DNA from: Hydromonas sp.
Lineage (GTDB): Bacteria; Pseudomonadota; Gammaproteobacteria; Burkholderiales; Burkholderiaceae
NCBI GenBank assembly: GCA_017495165.1
Contig: JAFEII010000002.1
Coordinates: 62,001 to 126,000, forward strand
Length of the DNA stretch: 64,000 bases
Direction: 5' to 3'
Below are positions 28,092 through 38,384 of the stretch, in pieces. Below the pieces are notes generated by a model. That model made no database searches. It was not told the DNA's origin and saw nothing but the letters and a program-made list of their open reading frames with translations. Both the position numbers and the translations under genes were made by a program. Position 1 is the stretch's first letter, and each line of letters begins with the position of its first letter.

Positions 28092-28148
28092 ATAATGCGA
28101 GCGGTGTTTGCGGTACATGTCAGCGCTTTGTCGCTGCGCTAAAATTAA

Positions 28149-28176
28149 AAACCCCCTTGATAACAAGGGGGTTTTT
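28149..28176. terminator. Bidirectional terminator between gmhB and ppc
   Basis: Stem aaacccccttg with caagggggttt around a short loop (ataa), with T on the plus side and A on the other. It sits between the convergent genes gmhB and ppc. Confidence 0.85.
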
Positions 28177-28227
28177 AATGTTCAACGCCAATCATCCAGC
28201 GGTAATCATTCAATCATGGCGCAATCA

Positions 28228-31008
28228 TCAACCGCTGTTGCGCAGCCCAGCGGCCAAGCCATTGATGGCAATGTGAATGCCGTTTTGTACCTCAACCGAA
28301 TCATCGCCTGCGCGGTAGCGTTTGAGCAGCTCGATTTGCAGATGGTTGAGCGGGTCTAAATACGGCAAACGGTTGCGCAGGCTGCGCGCCAAGGTTGGGT
28401 TGTCGGCCAGCAGCACGGTTTGCCCCGTAATGGCGCTCAGCATATTAAATGTTTTTTGCCACTCGGCCACAATTTGATTAAAAATCCGCTGTCCCAGCGC
28501 TGCATCCGGAACCATTTCAACGTAACGCGAGGCAATCGCCAAATCAGTTTTGGCCAGCACCATGTCAATATTGGACACCACTGATTTAAAAAACGGCCAC
28601 GTTTTGTACATGTGTTGCAGCATCAACAGCCGCTCAGGCTGGTCGCCCGCCCAGCCATGAAACGCGCTGCCCACGCCGTACCAACCCGGTAACATCATGC
28701 GCGCTTGTGACCATGAAAACACCCACGGAATCGCGCGCAAGTCCTCAATCCGCGCCGATGGTTTGCGCGCCGATGGGCGCGAGCCAATATTTAACTGTGC
28801 AATCTCGTTAATTGGCGTGGCGGCGCGGAAAAAATCCGTAAAGCCATCGGTTTCGTACACCAGTTTGCGGTACGCCTTAAAACTCAACTCAGACATCTCA
28901 CGCATGGCGCATTCAAACTCGCGCCAATCATTGCTCGCCGATTCGTGCGCAGCGCTCGCCTCAAGCCCCGCCGCAACCAAGGTTTCTAAATTGCGCAGCC
29001 CCAAATCAGGATCGCCATATTTGGCGCCAATCACCTCGCCCTGTTCGGTCAAACGAATCCGTCCCGCCACGCTGCCCGCAGGCTGCGCCAAAATCGCCTC
29101 ATAAGACGGCCCGCCGCCGCGCCCAACCGAACCGCCGCGCCCATGAAAAAACGACATCGACACATTGGCAGATTGGGCAATGCGCGTTAAGGCTTGCTGC
29201 GCCTCATACAGCGACCAGTTTGAGGTCAAAAAGCCACCGTCTTTGTTGCTGTCAGAATAGCCCAGCATCACTTCTTGGGTATGACCCCGCGCCGCCAGCC
29301 ATGTTTGTACCAGCGGAATCGCAAACCACGCCTGCATCACATCTGGCGCGGCTTGCAGGTCTTCAATGGTTTCAAACAACGGCACAATATCGAGCGCACA
29401 AAACGCCTGCGCACCGCCCGCCGCCAAGCCTGATTCTTTGAGCATAATCGCCAACTCAAGCATGTCAGACACGCTGGTGGCTTTTGAAATAATCGCCTGC
29501 TCAATCAGCCGTGCGCCAAACTGAGCGCGCAGCGCCCGCGCACGGTTAAAAATCGCCAACTCCTCAACCAACACAGCGCTTTGCGCCAACCAAGGGTTGT
29601 GCAACAAGCGCGGATTGTGCAATTGGGCGAGCAAAAGTTCGCAACGCTGCGCTTCATTTAGGCTCAAATAATCCGCGTGCACGCCCGCGCTGCGCAACAA
29701 TTCGGCCACACACGCCTCATGCACATCCGAGTTTTGGCGCAAATCAATGGTGGCCAAATGAAACCCAAACACATGCACCGCTTGACGCAAATGGCGCAAG
29801 CGGCCTTGCACCAGCGCCGCGCTGTTGTGCGCATTGAGCGATTCAATCATCACGTCCAAATCCGCCGCAAACGCCTGCGCATCCGAATAAACCTCGCCCG
29901 ACACAGGCGACGCGGGCGCGGCAATCACACCGCACAAGCGCAAAGCCGTGGCCGCCATACGCGCATACATGCCCACAATCGCTTGGCGATACGGCTCATT
30001 GGCGCGGTGCGGCGACTCATCCCGCGCCCGCTGCGCCAGCTGCAACAATGGCTCAGACACCTGCACAATTGTGCTTGCCAGCGGCAGCTCGCTGCCCAGC
30101 GCGTGCAATTGCGCCAAATAATGCGTCAACACGCTCACCGCTTGGGTGTGCGCACAATAATCCAACGTGTCCTGATTCACAAACGGATTGCCGTCGCGAT
30201 CGCCGCCAATCCACATGCCCATGGTGAGCGGCTGCAACGCCTTGATTTGCGCCGTCGTTGCGCCCAAACTTTGCGCAGCTTGTTCATAACGCGACACCAG
30301 CGCAGGAATCCGCTGCAAAAAAGTCACCGCATAATAACTCACCGCATTGTTGATTTCGTCCGCCACATTGAGTTTGGACGTGCGCAAAATCGCGGTTTGC
30401 CACAGTGTTTGCACCAGTCGCTCTAACTCTTGCGTCCATTGGGCTTCCTCAAATTCATCCATCGCACCTTGATCGCGCCGCGCCAATAATTGCGCCAGCG
30501 CACGGGTCAAATCAAGCATGGATTTGCGCTGCACTTGCGTGGGATGCGCGGTCAACACAGGCACAACCGACACCCGCACCAAGGCTTTGAGCGCATCGGC
30601 CGCCGACACGCCACGGTTTTTCAGATTTAACAGCGCCCGCGCAATCGTCCCTGTTTGCGGCGCAGCGCCTTTGAGCCGATACGCACGGCGGCGCCGATTT
30701 TGCTGCACATCCTCTGCAATATTGGCCAGCTGCGAAAACAAACTAAACGCCCGAATCACGCGCAACGCTTGCCCAGCGTTGAGCGCCTCACACATCCGCG
30801 TGAGCGCATCACGCGCCGCGCCCGACTCAGATTTACGAAAAAGCACCGCCGCCTGCCGAATCTGCTCGGTATGCTCAAACGCTGCTTGCCCCGCGTGCGT
30901 ACGCAACGCGTTGCCCAATAACGCACCAAGCAGGCGCGTGTCATCAATCAAAGGCTGCTGCTTTGCGTCCAGCGCCACATTGAGTAAGGTTGAAGCGGGA
31001 AGGTTCAT
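28228..31008 (-). CDS. ppc: Phosphoenolpyruvate carboxylase
   Basis: It adds bicarbonate to phosphoenolpyruvate to refill oxaloacetate. The 926-residue protein has the family landmarks: VLTAHPTQVQRKS near residue 150, the GGDRDGNPFV loop near 270, GYSDSNKDGGFLTSNW near 580, the FFHGRGGSVGRGGGPS glycine loop near 625, and the extreme end GLAAGLRNSG, where the C-terminal RNSG (normally RNTG) is the family end. Slightly longer than the usual 880-900. A single gene, divergent from the photolyase gene. Confidence 0.97.
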   Translation of the reverse strand: MNLPASTLLNVALDAKQQPLIDDTRLLGALLGNALRTHAGQAAFEHTEQIRQAAVLFRKSESGAARDALTRMCEALNAGQALRVIRAFSLFSQLANIAEDVQQNRRRRAYRLKGAAPQTGTIARALLNLKNRGVSAADALKALVRVSVVPVLTAHPTQVQRKSMLDLTRALAQLLARRDQGAMDEFEEAQWTQELERLVQTLWQTAILRTSKLNVADEINNAVSYYAVTFLQRIPALVSRYEQAAQSLGATTAQIKALQPLTMGMWIGGDRDGNPFVNQDTLDYCAHTQAVSVLTHYLAQLHALGSELPLASTIVQVSEPLLQLAQRARDESPHRANEPYRQAIVGMYARMAATALRLCGVIAAPASPVSGEVYSDAQAFAADLDVMIESLNAHNSAALVQGRLRHLRQAVHVFGFHLATIDLRQNSDVHEACVAELLRSAGVHADYLSLNEAQRCELLLAQLHNPRLLHNPWLAQSAVLVEELAIFNRARALRAQFGARLIEQAIISKATSVSDMLELAIMLKESGLAAGGAQAFCALDIVPLFETIEDLQAAPDVMQAWFAIPLVQTWLAARGHTQEVMLGYSDSNKDGGFLTSNWSLYEAQQALTRIAQSANVSMSFFHGRGGSVGRGGGPSYEAILAQPAGSVAGRIRLTEQGEVIGAKYGDPDLGLRNLETLVAAGLEASAAHESASNDWREFECAMREMSELSFKAYRKLVYETDGFTDFFRAATPINEIAQLNIGSRPSARKPSARIEDLRAIPWVFSWSQARMMLPGWYGVGSAFHGWAGDQPERLLMLQHMYKTWPFFKSVVSNIDMVLAKTDLAIASRYVEMVPDAALGQRIFNQIVAEWQKTFNMLSAITGQTVLLADNPTLARSLRNRLPYLDPLNHLQIELLKRYRAGDDSVEVQNGIHIAINGLAAGLRNSG

Positions 31009-31249
31009 GGTGTCTCCAAGGTTGGGGTTTTGTATTTATATTGTTTTAAAACTACATAAATCTTTGCTTTCAATGTACCAAAAAAACGCTTGAGTGTACC
31101 GCGCAAACCAAGCGGATTCAAGCACTATTTTGGGGTGATTTTGTGTTGTGTGATGTAAAATGGCCGCCAGTTTCAAAGGCCTTTTCATCTTTAAAGATGG
31201 GGTGGACAAGCACACGTTGTAATCAATTATTCACCAAGGAATGTCAAAC

Positions 31250-32554
31250 ATGCCCCCCATTCACCTCTTCTGGTTTCGCCGCGACTTGCGCTTGTCTGAC
31301 AATGCAGGCTTGTACCACGCACTCAAGTCTGGTCTGCCTGTGCAGCCCGTTTTTATTTTTGACCACGACATTCTCCAACACCTGCCGCGCCATGATCGGC
31401 GGGTGCAGTTTATTCACCAAGCGCTTGTGGCATTGCAAACCGAGCTTGCGCAGTGGGGCGCAACCTTGGATGTGCGCCATGGCACGCCACGTGCGGTGAT
31501 GCAGGATTTGTGCGCCGATTATGCGGTGCAAGGCGTTTTTGCCAACCGTGATTACGAGCCCAGCGCAATTGCGCGGGATAAAGATATTTATCATGATTTG
31601 CAAGCAAAAGGCATCACGTTTCGTGCATTTAAAGATCATGTGATTTTTGAAAAAAACGAGGTCATCAAAGCGGACGGCACGCCGTACACCGTATTTACGC
31701 CCTATGCGCGCAAATGGCGCAGCGCGCTGCAACCCTTTCATTTACAGGCCTATCCCACGCAATCGTATGCGCAAAACTTTTATCAGCAAGCGCCCAAAGC
31801 CATGCCCAGCTTGAGCGCGCTCGGATTTGAGGGTGCGCCGTTTGACTTTCCCAGTATTGAGGTTGCACCTGATTTGATTGCCCAATACGCCGCGCAACGT
31901 GATTATCCCGCCAAAAACGGCACCAGTAAATTGGGCGTGCATCTGCGATTTGGCACGCTCAGCGTGCGCCAATTGGCGGCGCAATCGCAGCACTTAAGCG
32001 ACATTTTTTTAAATGAGCTGATTTGGCGCGATTTTTATCAGATGATTTTGTGGCATTTTCCACACGTGGTGGACGGCGCATTTAAACCCGCTTACAACCA
32101 AATTGCGTGGCGCAATGACGCAGATGACTTTGCGCGGTGGTGCGAGGGGCAAACGGGTTACCCGATTGTGGACGCTGGCATGCGCGAACTCAACGCCACG
32201 GGTTTTATGCACAACCGCGTGCGCATGATTACCGCATCTTTTTTGACCAAACATTTGCTCATCGATTGGCGTTGGGGCGAGCGCTATTTTGCCCAACGCT
32301 TGCTTGATTTTGATTTGGCCGCCAATAACGGCGGCTGGCAATGGGCTGCGGGCAGCGGCTGCGATGCCGCGCCGTATTTTAGAATTTTTAACCCGTACTT
32401 ACAAACCGATAAATTTGACGGCCAAGCGCAATACATCAAACAATGGGTGCCAGAGCATCAATCAAGCGCCTATCCACCGCCAATGATTGAGCATGCGCAA
32501 GCCCGCGTGCGCTGCTTGGCGGTTTATGGGCAGGCCTTAAAAGGCGGCAATTAA
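31250..32554 (+). CDS. phr: Deoxyribodipyrimidine photolyase
   Basis: A 434-residue light-driven DNA repair enzyme that splits cyclobutane pyrimidine dimers. It has the N-terminal antenna domain (HLFWFRRDLRLSDNAGLYHA) and the C-terminal FAD domain with TSKLGVHLRFGTLSVR, LIWRDFYQ, GYPIVDAGMRELNATGFMHN, and the Trp-rich WRWGERYFAQ, NNGGWQWAAGSG. The ATG at 31250 is preferred to one at 31241 since aagga sits 9 bases before it and touches the earlier one. It is divergent from ppc. Confidence 0.95.
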   Translation: MPPIHLFWFRRDLRLSDNAGLYHALKSGLPVQPVFIFDHDILQHLPRHDRRVQFIHQALVALQTELAQWGATLDVRHGTPRAVMQDLCADYAVQGVFANRDYEPSAIARDKDIYHDLQAKGITFRAFKDHVIFEKNEVIKADGTPYTVFTPYARKWRSALQPFHLQAYPTQSYAQNFYQQAPKAMPSLSALGFEGAPFDFPSIEVAPDLIAQYAAQRDYPAKNGTSKLGVHLRFGTLSVRQLAAQSQHLSDIFLNELIWRDFYQMILWHFPHVVDGAFKPAYNQIAWRNDADDFARWCEGQTGYPIVDAGMRELNATGFMHNRVRMITASFLTKHLLIDWRWGERYFAQRLLDFDLAANNGGWQWAAGSGCDAAPYFRIFNPYLQTDKFDGQAQYIKQWVPEHQSSAYPPPMIEHAQARVRCLAVYGQALKGGN

Positions 32555-32560
32555 AAGTCG

Positions 32561-32582
32561 GATTCAGCCCCGAAGTGCAACA
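32561..32582 (+). repeat. 22-bp repeat shared with the glpF upstream region
   Basis: gattcagccccgaagtgcaa then ca; the same sequence with one change is at 1423-1444. It lies just after the photolyase stop. Part of a wider intergenic repeat family. Confidence 0.6.
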
Positions 32583-32605
32583 TTAAATTTTACAAATAAT
32601 GAACA

Positions 32606-32790
32606 GTAGGGCGGGCATTCATGCTCGCCGATGCACGCAAACCAACAAACCAGCAAAAAACGCAGTCAAGCCCTATCCACATGGCGGGCATAAATGCCCG
32701 CCCTACAAATTTGTGACAGCTTGTAGGGGCCTGATTCATCACGCCCAAAGCATCATTGCCAAGTGCTTGGACGCGATAAATCGCGCACCT
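32606..32790. repeat. Cluster of REP-like hairpins between phr and mntP
   Basis: Three imperfect hairpins: agtagggcgggcattcatgc with tcgcc (32606-32630), ggcgggcataaatgcccgcc then ctac (32682-32705), and tgtaggggcctgattcatca then cgccc (32720-32748). A close relative of the last is at 51986-52012. The GTAGGG-plus-palindrome form is that of REP sequences mobilised by RAYT proteins, one of which lies 800 bp downstream. This 400-bp gap holds no gene. Confidence 0.7.
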
Positions 32791-32868
32791 ACAGAAAGCA
32801 ACAATTAACTGGAAAATAGCCAAGTTTAAACTTCGGATCTGAACCCGTCATCATAATTAGGCAGCTTG

Positions 32869-32899
32869 TTTTTGATTCATACCCCGAGACTCGTTTACA
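32869..32899 (+). promoter_or_regulatory. Possible sigma-70 promoter for mntP
   Basis: TTGATT and TACAAT about 18 bases apart, 70 bp before the mntP start. I looked for a yybP-ykoY manganese riboswitch, often found before mntP, and could not see its conserved loops in this leader. Confidence 0.4.
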
Positions 32900-32964
32900 A
32901 TGCGACGCCGCGCAACACGCGCAGTTTCTCACCCCACACACTCATATTTTTAAGGAAACACCAC

Positions 32965-33498
32965 ATGTACGACGTTCTCATTCTCGCCATCGCCCTGAGC
33001 ATGGATGCCTTTGCCGTTGCCATCGGTTTGGGCGCCAAACAAAACGCACCCAAATTGCCTTTGCGCGCAGGGATTTATTTTGGCGTGTTTCAAGCGCTCA
33101 TGCCGTTCATCGGCTATTTGGGCGGCAAAAGCGTGCTGGGCTGGGTGCAAGCGTACACGCACTGGATTGCGTTTGGCTTGCTGGTTGTGATTGGCGTCAA
33201 AATGATGATTGAAGGCCTGAGCGAGGGCGTTGAAGACGCAATCGCAAAAGTCACCCACAAAATGATGCTGATGCTCGCCATTGCCACCAGCCTAGACGCC
33301 ATGGCAGCAGGTTTTAGTTTGACCTTATTAAACGCCAATCCGTATGTGGCGTGCGTGACGATAGGCCTTGTCACATTTGGCTTTAGCGCAGCTGGCGTGC
33401 TGGTTGGACGGCGCAGCGGCACGTGGCTTGAAGGCAAAGCGGAGCTGTTTGGCGGGCTGGTTTTGGTGTTGATGGGGTTTAAGTTTTTGTTTGCTTAA
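32965..33498 (+). CDS. mntP: Manganese efflux pump MntP
   Basis: A 177-residue inner-membrane protein that exports Mn2+. It shows the two MntP repeats, [15 protein letters not shown] at residues 9-23 and [16 protein letters not shown] near 110, with the key Asp residues, and six membrane helices. The ATG at 32965 follows taagga; an open frame further up is not conserved. A single gene, followed by a bidirectional terminator. Confidence 0.95.
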   Translation: MYDVLILAIALSMDAFAVAIGLGAKQNAPKLPLRAGIYFGVFQALMPFIGYLGGKSVLGWVQAYTHWIAFGLLVVIGVKMMIEGLSEGVEDAIAKVTHKMMLMLAIATSLDAMAAGFSLTLLNANPYVACVTIGLVTFGFSAAGVLVGRRSGTWLEGKAELFGGLVLVLMGFKFLFA

Positions 33499-33522
33499 CA
33501 TTTTATGTGTTTGAGCTACCTC

Positions 33523-33565
33523 AAATCAGCCTTGCTCTAATTAAAAACGCAAGGCTGATTTTGTT
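33523..33565. terminator. Bidirectional terminator between mntP and the RAYT gene
   Basis: A 13-bp perfect stem, aaatcagccttgc with gcaaggctgattt, and T-runs on both strands, between convergent genes. Confidence 0.85.
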
Positions 33566-33566
33566 T

Positions 33567-34226
33567 TTAGGTTGGCTCAACCACCTTCCTTGGTCGCCCG
33601 CGTGCCGCTTTCGTCACGCGTTGACCCGACGTTAAATTGGCGCGTGCCAAAAATTCAGCATCGCCCAGCGCCCAGCCTGTAAACACGGCTTGGGCAAAGG
33701 TGGCGCTGGTTTTGGTGCTGATGCCTTGGGTGCAGCGTTGGCGGTGTTGTGATTGGCGGTCAAACGGCGTGTTGCCTGTGAGCCAGTATTGTTCGTGTTC
33801 GCTGATGAAGCTGAGTGCGTTGACGCCTTCGTGGTGGGCGCGGCTGGAGTTGTGGCTTAATGTGTCCAGCCATGTGTAGGCGTTGAGGATGTGCGTGTCT
33901 TGTAGATACGCGGTGCGGTAGCGGCCTTCCCACAGCGTGCCTGTGCGGTTTTGGGTGCTGTTGATGTGATGCACGTAGCGGCGCCCCAAGTCTTGCATGA
34001 GTTTGCCCAGCGCTTTGTCGTGTTCGGCGCTGACCAATAAATACACCGCGTGATCAAGCTGGGCGAAGGCGTGAACCGCCACGCCATGCGATGGCACGAT
34101 GCTGCGCATAATCGCTTGCCAGTGTTCAACATCTTTTTGCGAGTGAAACACGTGGGCTTGATTGATGCCGCGCACCATCACCAGTTGCGCGGTGTTGGGC
34201 AGATAAACCCGTGCCATTCGTGCCAT
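33567..34226 (-). CDS. REP-associated tyrosine transposase (RAYT), degenerate HUH motif
   Basis: A 219-residue Y1/HUH-type transposase-like protein. Matches to the family are VMVRGINQAHVF, MQDLGRRYVHHIN with the catalytic Tyr, and RTGTLWEGRYRTAYLQD. The usual metal-binding NHVHLLV strand reads DHAVYLLV here, so both His of HxH are replaced. The C-terminal end is rich in basic residues (KAARGRPRKV). It is in frame and full length, so it may be a domesticated or dead DNA-nicking protein. It follows prmC by 10 bp, and REP-like hairpins lie nearby. Confidence 0.85.
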   Translation of the reverse strand: MARMARVYLPNTAQLVMVRGINQAHVFHSQKDVEHWQAIMRSIVPSHGVAVHAFAQLDHAVYLLVSAEHDKALGKLMQDLGRRYVHHINSTQNRTGTLWEGRYRTAYLQDTHILNAYTWLDTLSHNSSRAHHEGVNALSFISEHEQYWLTGNTPFDRQSQHRQRCTQGISTKTSATFAQAVFTGWALGDAEFLARANLTSGQRVTKAARGRPRKVVEPT

Positions 34227-34236
34227 TTTTTATCCT

Positions 34237-35073
34237 TTATCCTTTTGTGTGATGCACATACGTGCCACCCGTGATTCTGAGCTGCTCGCCAAGGTCTGCG
34301 CGTGTTTCAATATGTTGGAAACCAGCGGCTTCTAGTAAACCTGTAATCTGGGCGGCTTGATTGTAGCCATGCTCAAACCACAGTTGGCCGCCCGCGCTTA
34401 AATATTGGGGGACAGTATCTACCAAATGTTGGTAATGGGTCAAACCATTTTGCCCGTCGGTTAGCGCAATCGTCGGTTCAAACACCAAATCGCCTTGGCT
34501 TAAATGCGTGTCGTTTGCCTCGATGTACGGCGGATTGCTGACAATCAAATCAAATTGCATGGTTTTGGGAATCGATTCGAGCCAATTGCTTTGCGTCAGA
34601 GTGACTGGCGCCCCAAGTGCGAGCGCATTGCGCCGCGCAATTGCGAGTGCGTCGGCTGAAATATCCACCGCGCTCACGTGCCACGCGGGGCATTCCAGCG
34701 CCAAAGTTACGGCAATCGCGCCTGAGCCTGTGCCCAAATCAAGCACGCGCAGCGGTGCGCCGCGCTGGGCATGATAAATCTCCAGCAATGTGTCAATCAA
34801 GGTTTCGGTGTCGGGGCGCGGAATCAAAACAGCTGGGCTGACGATAAAGTCGCGGCCATAAAACTCTTTGTGCTCCAAAATATAGGCAATCGGCTCGCCA
34901 ATGACGCGCCGCTGCACCAGCGCCTGAAACGCGGCGGTTTGGCTGGCGGGCAGCGCATCAAGGCTGCGGCTAATCAGCTGCGTGCGTGACAATTGGCTGG
35001 CCGCTTGCATGAGCATGCGCGCTTCAAGTGCGGGCAAAGGGCAGGTTTGGAGCAGGTCTTTGATGGTGGACAT
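34237..35073 (-). CDS. prmC: Release factor glutamine methyltransferase
   Basis: It methylates the GGQ glutamine of peptide release factors. The 278-residue protein has a helical N-terminal domain, IPRPDTETLIDTLLE, the SAM-binding VLDLGTGSGAIAVTLA, and the catalytic FDLIVSNPPYIE. The ATG at 35073 is chosen over an upstream TTG. It is 7 bp after the FAD-oxidase gene stop, in a minus-strand set wrbA-DUF2069-oxidase-prmC-RAYT. Confidence 0.95.
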   Translation of the reverse strand: MSTIKDLLQTCPLPALEARMLMQAASQLSRTQLISRSLDALPASQTAAFQALVQRRVIGEPIAYILEHKEFYGRDFIVSPAVLIPRPDTETLIDTLLEIYHAQRGAPLRVLDLGTGSGAIAVTLALECPAWHVSAVDISADALAIARRNALALGAPVTLTQSNWLESIPKTMQFDLIVSNPPYIEANDTHLSQGDLVFEPTIALTDGQNGLTHYQHLVDTVPQYLSAGGQLWFEHGYNQAAQITGLLEAAGFQHIETRADLGEQLRITGGTYVHHTKG

Positions 35074-35080
35074 GGGCAAT

Positions 35081-36490
35081 TTAGGGCAGTATTTTGTGCG
35101 GGTTCATGATGTTTTGTGGGTCAAATTGTTGCTTGATGTCGCGCATCAAGCGCAGCTCGACGTCTGATTTCACCGTGGGCAGCAAGTCGCGTTTGAGTAA
35201 GCCTATCCCATGTTCCGCCGAAATGCTGCCATGAAATTGCGCCACGAATCGATACACAGTCGCGTTGATTTGTGGCTCGCAAGCCATCAACCCATCGGCA
35301 TCGGCAAAAGCGCCGCCGCGTGACACGTTAAAATGCAAATTGCCATCGCCAATGTGTCCAAACACGGTCGGCTCAATCATCGGATACGCCTGTTGCAGCG
35401 CGGCATACGTGGCGCTGCAAAACGCGTTGATGCTTGAAATCGGTAGGCTGATGTCGTGCTTGATGTTTTTGCCCAATTTTTTTTGTGCCGCTGAAATGAG
35501 CTCGCGAATCCGCCAAAACTGTGTGGATTGCTGCTCGTTGTGTGCAATTGCCGCGTTTTGCAAGACGTTCGCGTGTGATAGTGCATCAAGTGCCGCCTCA
35601 AACGCGTCGTTGTTCAATGGCAAGCTCGATGCCAGTTCAATCAGCGCGTATTCGGGCGCAGGCTCAAGCGGCGGCGTGATGTCAAATTGCGTACAAACCA
35701 AGTCAAACGCATTGGCTGATATGTATTCAAAAGCGGTTAACTGTTGATCAAATTGGGATTTTATTGTTCTAAAAGTGTCTAAAATGCTTTTCAAGTCATT
35801 GCACGCAACCAAGGCGCACGTTCGATGCAACGGCGCAGGAAATAGTTTTAAAACCGCCCGCGTAATCACGCCCAAAGTGCCTTCGGCGCCAATGAATACA
35901 TGCTTTAGATCGTAGCCCGTGTTATTTTTGCGCAACGTATTTAAGCCATCCCAAACGCTGCCATCGGCCAGCACCACTTCAAGCCCCAAACACAAATCGC
36001 GCATCGAGCCATAACGCAGCACCTGCGTGCCGCCCGCGTTGGTCGCCAAATTGCCGCCAATCGTGGCGGCGTTTTGCGAGGCAAGGGTGAGCGGAAATAT
36101 GAGCTGGTACGGCTTGAGCGCATCGTGCAGCGCTTGCAATGTCACGCCCGCGTCCACGGTTGCGGTTTGATTGAGCGGGTCAATCTCAATCACGCGATTG
36201 AGTTGCGATAAATTGAGCAAAATCGATGGGCAATCAGGCAGCACCGCGCAACCGCCCACCAGTCCTGTGTTACCGCCTTGCGCAATCACAGCGACGGGCG
36301 GGTTTTGCGCCGCGCACAGTGTGATGAGGCGCGATATTTGCGCGGTTGAATGCGGCAAAACCACCGCCAGCGGCGCCAAATGATAGCGGTTGCGCTCATC
36401 GGTGTGATACGGGCGCGCCGCATCATTGGTTTTTATTTGATGGGCGGCGAATATATCGGCCAATTGGGTGATGAATAACGAGTGTGTCAT
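35081..36490 (-). CDS. FAD-linked oxidase, D-2-hydroxyacid dehydrogenase type
   Basis: A 469-residue flavoprotein of the GlcD/D-lactate dehydrogenase family. The FAD-binding domain shows VIAQGGNTGLVGGCAVL, then LTLASQNAATIGGNLATNAGG and GAEGTLGVITRAVLKL. The C-terminal domain has FGHIGDGNLHFNV and SISAEHGIGLLKRD, with metal and substrate ligands. The likely substrate is D-2-hydroxyglutarate, D-lactate or glycolate; the sequence does not tell which. It overlaps the DUF2069 gene upstream by four bases. Confidence 0.9.
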   Translation of the reverse strand: MTHSLFITQLADIFAAHQIKTNDAARPYHTDERNRYHLAPLAVVLPHSTAQISRLITLCAAQNPPVAVIAQGGNTGLVGGCAVLPDCPSILLNLSQLNRVIEIDPLNQTATVDAGVTLQALHDALKPYQLIFPLTLASQNAATIGGNLATNAGGTQVLRYGSMRDLCLGLEVVLADGSVWDGLNTLRKNNTGYDLKHVFIGAEGTLGVITRAVLKLFPAPLHRTCALVACNDLKSILDTFRTIKSQFDQQLTAFEYISANAFDLVCTQFDITPPLEPAPEYALIELASSLPLNNDAFEAALDALSHANVLQNAAIAHNEQQSTQFWRIRELISAAQKKLGKNIKHDISLPISSINAFCSATYAALQQAYPMIEPTVFGHIGDGNLHFNVSRGGAFADADGLMACEPQINATVYRFVAQFHGSISAEHGIGLLKRDLLPTVKSDVELRLMRDIKQQFDPQNIMNPHKILP

Positions 36491-37065
36491 GGCGCAGGCG
36501 GCTTGGATTGATGGCGTGAGACTTGGAACAAACGCATGAAATACACAAAAATTAAAATACCCGTAGTCAGCGCAAGACCAATGTGCAAAACCGCCAAATA
36601 CGTGGCTTCAGTCGGGTTGCTCGCGCCAGCCAGCGGACGCAGCGCATACAGCCAGACTTGAATAATAATGAGTGCGGTGAGCATAAAAATCAGCCGGCTT
36701 TTGGCTTTGCGCACACGCGGGGCGCGCACCGCCGTATTGGTGCGTTTCATAAACACGCAGGCATAAAAAAACGCCAGCGCGCTGAGCAGCAATTCGCCGC
36801 CCGCAAAATAACGGCTGTTCATGCTCAAGTCAGCATAAGCACGGGTTGCGCCTTCGAGCGCATACGGCAACAACACCAAACACAGCGGGATAAAATACGC
36901 GCGCTTGCCGCGCCACAGCGCAGGCAAAAAGGGCAGTAAAAAAATGCCTTTGAGCGCGAGCCAGCTGCCGCCTGTTTGCAGCGGCGCGCCAATTGACTCC
37001 CAAATCAAGCACAGCACAATCAGTGCCGTTGTAAAAAAAGCGGTGCGGGTGTGGGCGTGATTCAT
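36487..37065 (-). CDS. DUF2069 membrane protein
   Basis: A 192-residue inner-membrane protein with four hydrophobic segments (TALIVLCLIWES, ALKGIFLLPFLPALW, LLLSALAFFYACVF, and two near the end). It has GGSWLALKGIFLLPFLPALW and RKAYFIP-like features (KRAYFIPLCLVLLPYALEG) of the DUF2069 family, which is found next to wrbA in many betaproteobacteria. No function is known. Its stop overlaps the start of the oxidase gene (ATGA). The ATG at 37065 is chosen since it lies after the wrbA stop. Confidence 0.85.
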   Translation of the reverse strand: MNHAHTRTAFFTTALIVLCLIWESIGAPLQTGGSWLALKGIFLLPFLPALWRGKRAYFIPLCLVLLPYALEGATRAYADLSMNSRYFAGGELLLSALAFFYACVFMKRTNTAVRAPRVRKAKSRLIFMLTALIIIQVWLYALRPLAGASNPTEATYLAVLHIGLALTTGILIFVYFMRLFQVSRHQSKPPAP

Positions 37066-37075
37066 TGGCTCACCC

Positions 37076-37729
<654 letters not shown>

Positions 37730-37893
37730 TCAACTGAGGGTGCTTATTATAAATGAATGTCCGCGCACGCAATGCGCAAAAGCGGCGGCGCGTTGAAAAT
37801 TGAATAACGAGGTTTCTATAAAACAGGGCGCACGGTATAATGCGCGGTAAATTTTTATTAAGGCCATGCCTGATTAACCATTAAGGAGTTGAT

Positions 37894-38379
37894 ATGCCCT
37901 CATTTGATACCGTTTTAAAAGCCGATGCCGTCGAGTTGCGTCACGCAGTTGACCAATCCAACAAAGAAATCACGGGACGCTTTGATTTTAAAGGTTCGGA
38001 CGCACGCGTGGAGCAAAAAGAGTTTGAATTAACCATCCATGCAGATTCCGATTTTCAGCGCGAACAAGTGCTGGACGTGCTGCGCAACAAATGCACCAAG
38101 CGCGGCGTAGATGCCAAATTTTTGGTTGAAGAAAAAGTTGAAAAAATGGGCGGCGACCGCGTCAAACAAGTGATTAAAGTCAAAAACGGCGTTGAACAAG
38201 ACGACGCAAAAAAAATCGTCAAGCAAATTAAAGACAGCAAACTCAAAGTGCAAGCCTCGATTCAAGGCGACGCCGTGCGCGTCACAGGCGCCAAACGCGA
38301 CGACTTACAACAAGTCATGGCGATGCTCAAAAAAGACATGAGCGATTTGCCGCTCTCGTTTGATAATTTCCGCGATTAA
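37894..38379 (+). CDS. yajQ: YajQ-family nucleotide-binding protein
   Basis: A 161-residue protein with two ferredoxin-like folds. Its start [20 protein letters not shown] and [13 protein letters not shown] are family signatures, and [18 protein letters not shown] lies near the end. Some homologues bind cyclic di-GMP and act with regulators. The start has a good aaggag. It is 5 bp before rarA, so the two probably share a transcript. Confidence 0.95.
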   Translation: MPSFDTVLKADAVELRHAVDQSNKEITGRFDFKGSDARVEQKEFELTIHADSDFQREQVLDVLRNKCTKRGVDAKFLVEEKVEKMGGDRVKQVIKVKNGVEQDDAKKIVKQIKDSKLKVQASIQGDAVRVTGAKRDDLQQVMAMLKKDMSDLPLSFDNFRD

Positions 38380-38384
38380 AATTC

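Noticed and set aside
29677-30426. A 249-codon plus-strand frame inside ppc, rich in Arg, His and Gln
   Set aside because: It is opposite a complete, well conserved ppc gene, and its composition is that of an antisense frame of a GC-rich gene.
32820-32964. A yybP-ykoY manganese riboswitch before mntP
   Set aside because: The conserved internal loop sequences could not be found in the 145-bp leader.
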